From an uncultured Collinsella sp. (GTDB lineage Bacteria; Actinomycetota; Coriobacteriia; Coriobacteriales; Coriobacteriaceae): a stretch of 64,000 bases of DNA. The DNA is taken from assembly GCA_900543505.1 (NCBI GenBank), contig UQSB01000003.1, positions 20,581 to 84,580 on the forward strand, in the 5' to 3' direction. A program made the translations under genes and the position numbers. Positions 58,096 through 64,000 of the stretch are shown here, piece after piece. The number at the start of each line of letters is the position of its first letter. Within the stretch, counting starts at the first letter, position 1. The notes under the pieces are model-generated. The model searched no databases, was not told where the DNA came from, and worked only from the letters and a program-made list of their open reading frames with translations.

Positions 58096-59067
58096 GTGAA
58101 TTCTAAATCCATCGCCGTCATCATCCCCTGCTACAACGAAGCCCTCACGATCGGCAAAGTCATCGACGACTTTCACCGCGAGCTTCCGCAAGCGACGGTC
58201 TATGTCTATGACAACAACTCGTCGGATGACACCTCACGCATCGCCACCGAGCACGGCGCCACGGTCCGCTTTGAGCCCCGTCAGGGAAAGGGCAACGTGT
58301 GCCGCCAGATGTTTCGCGATATCGACGCCGATTGCTACCTGATGGTCGACGGCGACGACACCTATCCCGCCGAGGCTGCCAAAGCCCTCTGCGAGCCCAT
58401 CCTTAACGGTACGGCCGATATGACTGTAGGCGATCGCCTTTCCAACGGCACCTATGCCGAGGAGAACAAGCGTGCCTTCCACGGCTTTGGCAACAATCTG
58501 GTCCGCGCCATGATCAAGTGGATCTATGGCTACAGCTTCGATGATGTCATGACCGGCTACCGTGCCATGAGCCGCCCGTTCGTTAAAACCTTCCCTGTGC
58601 TTTCCGAGGGCTTCCAAATCGAAACCGAGCTCTCGATCCACGCCGTCGACCACCGCTGGCGCATCAAAGATGTGCCCATCGAGTACCGCGACCGTCCGGA
58701 AGGTTCCGAGTCCAAGCTCAATACCGTAAGCGACGGCATTAAAGTCGTTGCGATGATCGGCACGCTGTTCAAGGACTACCGCCCGCTGAAGTTCTTCAGC
58801 CTCGTCGCGCTTCTGTTTGCGGTGATCGGCCTCGCCTTGGGCATGCCCATCGTTGTCGAGTATTTCCAGACCGGCCTCGTTCCGCGCTTCCCCACCGCCA
58901 TGCTCGCCGCGTCGTTTATGTTCCTGTGCGGTCTGAGCCTTGCGACCGGATTCATCCTGGATTCTGTAGCAAAGGTCGAAAAAAAGCAGTGGGAGGTCAG
59001 CGTGTACAGCAAATACGCCTACGACGACCAGCCCGGCCACCCTACTTCCAAGCCAAGCGAGAGGTAA
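58096..59067 (+). CDS. GT2 glycosyltransferase with two C-terminal membrane helices
   Basis: Membrane-attached family 2 glycosyltransferase that probably loads a sugar on polyprenyl phosphate. The 323 residues have VIIPCYNEALTIGKVIDDF, VYVYDNNSSDDTSRIATEHG, FEPRQGKGNVCRQMF, the DxD-type LMVDGDDTYPAEAA, and DVMTGYRAMSRPF with the acidic base GFQIETELSIHA. Two helices lie at about 235-255 and 275-297. The start is GTG at 58096, six bases after AAGGAG. It is followed after 6 bases by a second, different GT2. Confidence 0.9.
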   Translation: MNSKSIAVIIPCYNEALTIGKVIDDFHRELPQATVYVYDNNSSDDTSRIATEHGATVRFEPRQGKGNVCRQMFRDIDADCYLMVDGDDTYPAEAAKALCEPILNGTADMTVGDRLSNGTYAEENKRAFHGFGNNLVRAMIKWIYGYSFDDVMTGYRAMSRPFVKTFPVLSEGFQIETELSIHAVDHRWRIKDVPIEYRDRPEGSESKLNTVSDGIKVVAMIGTLFKDYRPLKFFSLVALLFAVIGLALGMPIVVEYFQTGLVPRFPTAMLAASFMFLCGLSLATGFILDSVAKVEKKQWEVSVYSKYAYDDQPGHPTSKPSER

Positions 59068-59073
59068 ACCACC

Positions 59074-60042
59074 ATGCCGCTCATCTCCATCGTCGTGCCG
59101 TGCTACAACGAGCAGGAATCACTTCCGATCTTTCTCAAAGAGCTCGATGGCGTCGTTCGCATCATGACCCAGCAAGACCCCGGCATCTTCTTTGAGGCCG
59201 TCCTCATCGACGATGGTTCGGCAGACAAAACACTTGCCGTCATGAAAGCAGAAGCCGCGGCGGCGCATCCATACGCCATCCACTGGCACTCTTTCTCGCG
59301 GAACTTTGGCAAGGAGGCGGCACTATTCGCCGGACTCCAGCACGCAAAGGGCGACTATGTCGCCACCATGGATGCCGACATGCAGGACCCGCCCTCGCTC
59401 CTGCCGCAGATGTACGAGATCTTGCAGACCGAAAACTACGATAACGTCGCCACACGCAGGACCACCCGCGAAGGCGAGCCTCCCATCAGGTCGTTCTGTG
59501 CCCGCATGTTCTACAAGATCATCAACCGCATTTCCAAGGCCGACATCGTCGACGGAGCACGCGATTTTAGGCTCATGAATCGACCTATGGTCAACGCCAT
59601 CATCTCCATGGGCGAATACAACCGATTCTCCAAGGGCATTTACGGCTGGGTCGGCTTCAAGACCAAATGGCTCCCCTACGTAAACGTCAACCGCGTGGCC
59701 GGTGAAACCAAATGGAGCTTTTGGTCGCTGCTCCTCTATTCCATCGACGGCATCGTCGCGTTTTCCACGGCGCCGCTCTCCTTCGCCGCCCTCACGGGTA
59801 TCGTTTTCTGTCTCATCGCCATCCTGGGATTTATCGTCATCCTAGTCAAAACGCTTGTTTGGGGTGACCCCGTCGGCGGATGGCCGTCCCTCGCCTGCCT
59901 CATAACGCTGTTTGGCGGCATGCAGCTTCTGTGCTTAGGAATCATCGGTGAATACTTGGCAAAAGCCTACTTGGAGGCCAAGCGCCGCCCCATCTATATC
60001 ATCCGAGAGTCCAACGAGGAATCTGATGACACGGCCCAATAA
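59074..60042 (+). CDS. GT2 polyprenyl-phosphate glycosyltransferase (CsbB/GtrB type)
   Basis: Transfers a sugar from a nucleotide donor to undecaprenyl phosphate on the inner membrane face. The 322 residues have SIVVPCYNEQESLPIFLKEL, AVLIDDGSADKTLAVMK, FSRNFGKEAALFAGLQHAKG, the catalytic ATMDADMQDPPSLLPQM, RDFRLMNRPMVNAII, and two C-terminal helices (about 225-262 with FSTAPLSFAALTGIVFCLIAIL, and 270-297). GAGAGG precedes the ATG. Its 3' end overlaps the YfhO gene by 17 bases. In Bacillus, CsbB and YfhO act together in glycosylating lipoteichoic acid; the same pairing is seen here. Confidence 0.92.
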   Translation: MPLISIVVPCYNEQESLPIFLKELDGVVRIMTQQDPGIFFEAVLIDDGSADKTLAVMKAEAAAAHPYAIHWHSFSRNFGKEAALFAGLQHAKGDYVATMDADMQDPPSLLPQMYEILQTENYDNVATRRTTREGEPPIRSFCARMFYKIINRISKADIVDGARDFRLMNRPMVNAIISMGEYNRFSKGIYGWVGFKTKWLPYVNVNRVAGETKWSFWSLLLYSIDGIVAFSTAPLSFAALTGIVFCLIAILGFIVILVKTLVWGDPVGGWPSLACLITLFGGMQLLCLGIIGEYLAKAYLEAKRRPIYIIRESNEESDDTAQ

Positions 60043-62434
60043 CAGCATGCTCAAGAATGTGGCGTTCTACGCCGCCTGCTTCACGTTTTCCATCGCATTT
60101 TTTGTCGCACTTGCAGAGGCGGGGCATGTCTACCCCTTTGGCGACAACTCGTTTCTCACCAACGATCTCAAATACCAATACATCGACTTCTTCGCGTGGT
60201 TTCGCCGCGTCCTTTTAGGCGAGGCAAACCTTCGCTATTCCTTCTCACAGGGCCTCGGTATGAACACATGGGGGCTCTATAGCTACTACCTCGCCAGCCC
60301 CTTCAACCTGCTCTGCGTGCTGTTTCCCGCAGACAAGCTGACGCTCTTCGTATTTGCCATAACCGCGCTCAAGCTTGGCTGCATCCACATCAGCAGCGCT
60401 TGGTATGTGCAAAAGCGCTTTGACCTTTCCAAGCCCGCCGCATTCTTGCTATCCCTCTCGTTCACGTTTTGCAGCTGGACCATCAGCAACCTGCGCAACC
60501 CACTCTGGATTGATTGCCTGATCCTGCTGCCCATCTGCGCCTACGGATGCCACGAGCTCATCCGCAAGCAGCGCATGATCCGCCTCGTCATCACAACGGC
60601 GCTCAATGTCATGTTCTGCTGGTATACGGCCTACATCAGCATCCTGTTCCTCTGCATCTTCGTATTGGTCGAATTTGTCGATTATGTTGCAGAAGAAGGT
60701 TTTAGCTGGAAGCTCATGCTCGATCGGGCCCTGCGATTCGCTGGGGCTATCGTGCTCGGACTGCTTCTGTCCGCCTGGACCTTTTTGCCGACCATCCTTG
60801 CCATGTCCAAGGGCGGTCCCGTTCTAGCACTTGGCCCCCTACTTAAAACCAGCCTCAAGTCGCTCATCAGGGGCTTTCTTCCCTGCATGTGGGTAAACAA
60901 CGAAAGCACACCGCAGTTCTATTGCGGCATCATCATGATGCTGCTTGCGGTGAGCCTGCTGGTTAACCGCACGGTTTCGATCAAGACGCGCATCGCAACA
61001 CTCGTCGTCACGATAATCCTGGTCGCAAGCTCCGTTTTGAGCCCGCTCGAGTACATCTGGTGCGGCATGCGCGTTCCCAACGGCTTCTACTCGCGCACGG
61101 CTTTTTTGCTGAGCTTCTTTACGCTGCGGGCCGCAGGATACGCACTGCAGAAACTCAAAGAGCGGCCAACATTGCGTCGAGCCCATCGTCCGGCCATCAT
61201 CATGCCACTTCTGGCACTCACGGCAATTGAACTATTTGCCAACGCCCATGTTATGTGGAACCAGCTGTACACGGGCTATTCCGAAGAAGCCAACAGCGCC
61301 TATGTCGCCTCCGCAACCGACACGATCACGGCCATTCAAGACCAGACCTCGGCGTCGTTCTATCGCATTGACCGCACGACCACACGCGTCGACAGCGCCG
61401 CCCTCAACGAAGGCCTGGCGCTTGGGTACAACCAGCTGTCTTCGTATTCGTCTGCCAACAACCCGCAGGCCATCGCACTGCTCAACTCCCTTGGATACAG
61501 CAGCGTCGGCGAATTCTCGACCCGTTATGCCGAGCCTATTCTCGCCGTCGATGCCCTACTGGGAGTCAAGTACGCCATCGCCGAGCACGCGCCTTCGGGA
61601 TACGCGGCAATGACTGAAATAGCCGATACAGCAAGTGCGGTGTACGAGAACCCCTATGCGCTCAGCGTTGGTGTCATGGCATCCAATGACATTCAAAACT
61701 GCACGTTGAAGGGCGAGAACCCCTTCGAAAAGCAAAACGACCTCTACAGCAAAATTCTAGGCCGCGAGGTAATGCTCTATACCAAAATCGAGGCCAAAAA
61801 CACGGAGGATGACGAGAACTTAAGGCAGTGGAACGCCACCGTGCCGTCGGGTTCCATCGGGTATCTCTACATCAACAAAGATGCGACCGCCGGCAGTTAT
61901 TGGCCCGTCACCCTTACCATCGACCAGCGAACGATCGGAAACGAGGCCTGGAGATTCGACAATAATATCCGCCAGATTGCGGATGCATCGGACTCCCCGA
62001 GCCAGCATACGGCGTCAATCGGAGTCGCAGAGGGCTATACAGACATGCCCCAAGACAATGATCCGGTCTTTTACGCCCTCAATCTGGACGTTTTCGAGCA
62101 GATTATTAACGAGCTTAAGATGAGCGAATTTGTTCCGACGGTTTTTGAGGACGGAAGGATCGAAGGCGAGTACACCGCCAAGGATGACGGCAACCTACTG
62201 CTGAGCGTTCCGTACGATGAGGGCTGGAACGTAACGGTAAACGGAACCGCCACAGAACTAACGCCCGCCGCCGATAAGGGCTTGTCATCCCTGAACATGC
62301 AGAAAGGCGCGAATAGGATCGTGATGACCTACAAGACTCCGGGCGCCCTTGCGGGGCTTGCAGTGAGTCTGGCGACCGCCGCCGCCCTTGTTGCAGCGGG
62401 TCTATACGCCAGGCATAAGAAAAGCCGCCGTTAA
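60026..62434 (+). CDS. YfhO-family membrane protein (GT-C-like glycosyl transfer)
   Basis: Large polytopic protein presumed to move the sugar from undecaprenyl phosphate to an outside acceptor. The 802 residues have about 11-12 hydrophobic segments up to residue 410, for example AFYAACFTFSIAFFVALAEA, LTLFVFAITALKLGCIHISS, ITTALNVMFCWYTAYISILF. The first outside loop carries FGDNSFLTNDLKYQYIDFFAW, with the acidic Asp pair usual in the family, and RNPLWIDCLILLPICAYG follows. A large outer domain (about 415-770) ends in a last helix, LAGLAVSLATAAALVAAGLY, and a basic tail. I start at 60026, where GAGGA lies five bases upstream, overlapping the GT2 gene. The stop codon is in the loop of the following terminator. 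Confidence 0.9.
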   Translation: MTRPNNSMLKNVAFYAACFTFSIAFFVALAEAGHVYPFGDNSFLTNDLKYQYIDFFAWFRRVLLGEANLRYSFSQGLGMNTWGLYSYYLASPFNLLCVLFPADKLTLFVFAITALKLGCIHISSAWYVQKRFDLSKPAAFLLSLSFTFCSWTISNLRNPLWIDCLILLPICAYGCHELIRKQRMIRLVITTALNVMFCWYTAYISILFLCIFVLVEFVDYVAEEGFSWKLMLDRALRFAGAIVLGLLLSAWTFLPTILAMSKGGPVLALGPLLKTSLKSLIRGFLPCMWVNNESTPQFYCGIIMMLLAVSLLVNRTVSIKTRIATLVVTIILVASSVLSPLEYIWCGMRVPNGFYSRTAFLLSFFTLRAAGYALQKLKERPTLRRAHRPAIIMPLLALTAIELFANAHVMWNQLYTGYSEEANSAYVASATDTITAIQDQTSASFYRIDRTTTRVDSAALNEGLALGYNQLSSYSSANNPQAIALLNSLGYSSVGEFSTRYAEPILAVDALLGVKYAIAEHAPSGYAAMTEIADTASAVYENPYALSVGVMASNDIQNCTLKGENPFEKQNDLYSKILGREVMLYTKIEAKNTEDDENLRQWNATVPSGSIGYLYINKDATAGSYWPVTLTIDQRTIGNEAWRFDNNIRQIADASDSPSQHTASIGVAEGYTDMPQDNDPVFYALNLDVFEQIINELKMSEFVPTVFEDGRIEGEYTAKDDGNLLLSVPYDEGWNVTVNGTATELTPAADKGLSSLNMQKGANRIVMTYKTPGALAGLAVSLATAAALVAAGLYARHKKSRR

Positions 62435-62450
62435 CAAGCGGCGGCTTTTT
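62421..62450. terminator. Bidirectional terminator between YfhO and the rhamnose gene
   Basis: AAAGCCGCCG (62421-62430) pairs with CGGCGGCTTT (62439-62448); TTTTT follows on the plus strand and TTTTC on the minus strand. It serves the two converging genes. The YfhO stop (62432-62434) is in the loop. Confidence 0.85.
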
Positions 62451-62471
62451 CTCTCGAAAAGTTAATAACGG

Positions 62472-63925
62472 CTAGAGCGTCTTGAGGTACTCCCCCAGCT
62501 CTTCCTCCCAGTCGGGCATGTGGAAGCCCGTCGACTCGAGCCTGGACAGGTCGAGCGCGGAGTGGACCGGGCGCGGGGCGATGGGGCCCGAGGCGTCCGA
62601 ATAGTAGTCGGCTGTGCTGACCGGCACGACCCTGTCGCCGTTGCCGTTGGCGGCCTCGAAGACGGCGCGGGCGATGTCAGTCCAGGACTTGACCGCGCCC
62701 GAGCCAGTGCAGTTATAGGTGCCGTAGGGAGCGTGCGCCCCCAGCACGTGGAAGATGGCGGCGGCCATGTCGCGCGTGAAGGTCAGGCGGCCCAGCTGAT
62801 CGTCCACGACGGTGACCTGCGTGAGCTTATCCTCGGGGTCGGCTACACGGTCGGACAGGCACTTCATGGTCTTGACGAAGTTGTGCCCCTCGCCGATGAC
62901 CCAGCTGGAGCGCATGATGTAGTGGCGGGGGCACCCGCCACGGCGATGTCGCCGGCGGCCTTGGTCTGGCCGTAGACGGACAGCGGGCTGAGGGGCTCGT
63001 CCTCCGTGTGGACCTCGGCGGTGCCGTCGAAGACGTAGTCGGAGGAAACGTGGACCAGTGTGATGCCGTGCCCGGCGCAGGTGCGGGCGAGAAGCGCCGG
63101 CCCGGTCGCGTTGGCCTTCCAGGCGGTCACGCGGCCCTCGGGGGTCTCCGCTTTATCCACGGCCGTGTAGGCGCCGCAGTTGATCACAGTGCCGTAGAGC
63201 GACCAGTCGTACTTGGAGTAGGCGTCCGGGTCGGACATGTCGAAGGTGTCGATGTCGCAGAAGTCGAAGTCCTTGGAGACGCCGCGCTCCTCGGCGAGCG
63301 CGCGCACCGCGCGGCCCAGCTGGCCGTTGCAGCCGGTGACGAGGGTGCGCCTGGGCGCCATGGGGACGACGTCCTTCAGCATCGGGTGGTTGAGGTCGGC
63401 CTCGGATACGGTGGCCTCATCGAGCGGAATCGGCCACTCGATGGCGAGCTCCGGGTCGGCGAGGTTCACGAAGGTGTAGGTCTTCTTGAGCTCCAGCGAC
63501 CAGTGGGCGTCCACCAGGTAGGTGTAGGCGGTGCCGTCCTCCAGGGCCTGGAAGGAGTTGCCCACGCCGCGCGGGACGTAGATGGCCTTACTCGGGTCGA
63601 GCGTGCAGGTGAAGACCTTCCCGTAGGTGGCGCTGCCCTCGCGCAGGTCCACCCAGGCGCCGAAGACCGAGCCGCGGGCCACCGAGATGAACTTGTCCCA
63701 GGGCTCGGCGTGGATGCCGCGGGTGACGCCGCGGCTGTCGTTGTAGGAGATGTTGTTCTGGACGACCCTGAGGTCCGGGATGCCCAGGGCGGTCATCTTG
63801 GCGCGCTGCCAGTTCTCCTTGAACCAGCCGCGCGAGTCGCCGTGGACGGCGAGGTCGACGACCTTCAGGCCCTCGATACCGGTCTCCGCCACGGAGAGGT
63901 CCTTCTCGAATGCGATGTCTGCCAT
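62472..63925 (-). pseudogene. rfbC-rfbD: Fused dTDP-4-dehydrorhamnose 3,5-epimerase - reductase, frameshifted
   Basis: Epimerase (RmlC) and NADPH reductase (RmlD) of dTDP-L-rhamnose synthesis in one chain of about 480 residues. The RmlC part (about 1-185) has GDSRGWFKENWQRAKM, VVQNNISYNDSRGVTRGIHA with the catalytic His, YVPRGVGNSFQALEDG and YTYLVDAHW. The RmlD part begins RTLVTGCNGQLGRAVRALAE and has INCGAYTAVDKAE and HVSSDYVFDG, then VYGQTKAAGD with the Tyr-Lys pair. After GDIAVAGAP the frame is lost. It resumes one base off with RHYIMRSSWVIGEGHNFVKT and runs to 62472. The change lies in a run of five G on the plus strand (62927-62931); a sixth would restore the frame. Could be a mutation, a slipping tract or a sequencing error. 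GGAG precedes the ATG at 63925. Confidence 0.85.
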
Positions 63926-64000
63926 GTGGGAAAAGCTCCTATCGAAGAGGTTGGGTAACCGGGGGCGCCCGCGCGGGGACGCAGGATCATCCCCATGCCC

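Noticed and set aside
1..64000. CRISPR array, rRNA operon or prophage
   Set aside because: No regularly spaced repeats, rRNA sequence or phage structural genes were seen on either strand.

Overview
The window reads as a chromosomal segment of a high-GC actinobacterium of the class Coriobacteriia, most likely Collinsella or a close relative. I infer this from base composition, the gene repertoire and protein character (PPDK with its DUF299 regulator, two-subunit glycyl-tRNA synthetase, folate-dependent TrmFO, a CtpE-like P-type ATPase, an AroE-AroK fusion). No rRNA or species marker is present, so the genus is an inference. Both ends cut through functional loci: a site-2 protease runs off the left edge, and a sugar-nucleotide locus continues beyond the right edge.

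Layout. 1-23.3 kb is one long minus-strand block of core genes. In transcription order it reads rpsP-khpA-rimM-trmD-lepB, glyQ-glyS-ppsR, ppdK, rplS, rnhB, yraN-comM-dprA-trmFO-xerD, rpsB-tsf, pyrH-frr-uppS-cdsA-dxr-rseP. Terminators and sigma70-type promoters divide it into transcription units. At 23.5-25.7 kb the plus-strand dinB is followed by a small REP/RAYT mobile unit. The unit sits exactly between the stop codons of dinB and rsfS. 25.7-45.6 kb is again minus strand: mreBCD-mrdA-rodA (cell elongation), a DUF697-like protein, a B12/radical-SAM pair, rplU-rpmA-obgE-nadD-yqeK-rsfS, two uncharacterised membrane proteins flanking a cyclophilin, a P-type ATPase and tRNA-Arg(CCG).

45.8-54.2 kb is a plus-strand aromatic amino acid operon: aroF-tyrA-aroB-aroA-aroC-pheA-aroE/K-aroQ. 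It holds every step from DAHP to chorismate plus the Phe and Tyr branch enzymes, and is closed by a strong terminator. Behind it lies a separately promoted, more A/T-rich two-gene cassette (54.3-55.8 kb): a DUF4869-like protein and a small P-loop protein. It is followed by a 41-bp palindrome, a decayed membrane-protein remnant and tRNA-Arg(TCT). From 56.3 kb to the right edge the genes concern the cell surface: a TagGH/Wzm-Wzt-type ABC exporter, two polyprenyl-phosphate-type GT2 glycosyltransferases, a YfhO-family membrane protein, and a frameshifted RmlC-RmlD fusion for dTDP-rhamnose.

The most unusual signals are three. (1) A set of hairpins shares a conserved loop core (GGGAC followed by G/A and GG) while the stem arms differ from locus to locus yet remain self-complementary. 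Four of them overlap gene stop codons, and two form near-identical inverted ends around a RAYT gene. (2) The two-gene P-loop/DUF4869 cassette has its own promoter and translational coupling. (3) RseP carries a roughly 115-residue winged-helix-like insertion between its metalloprotease motifs.
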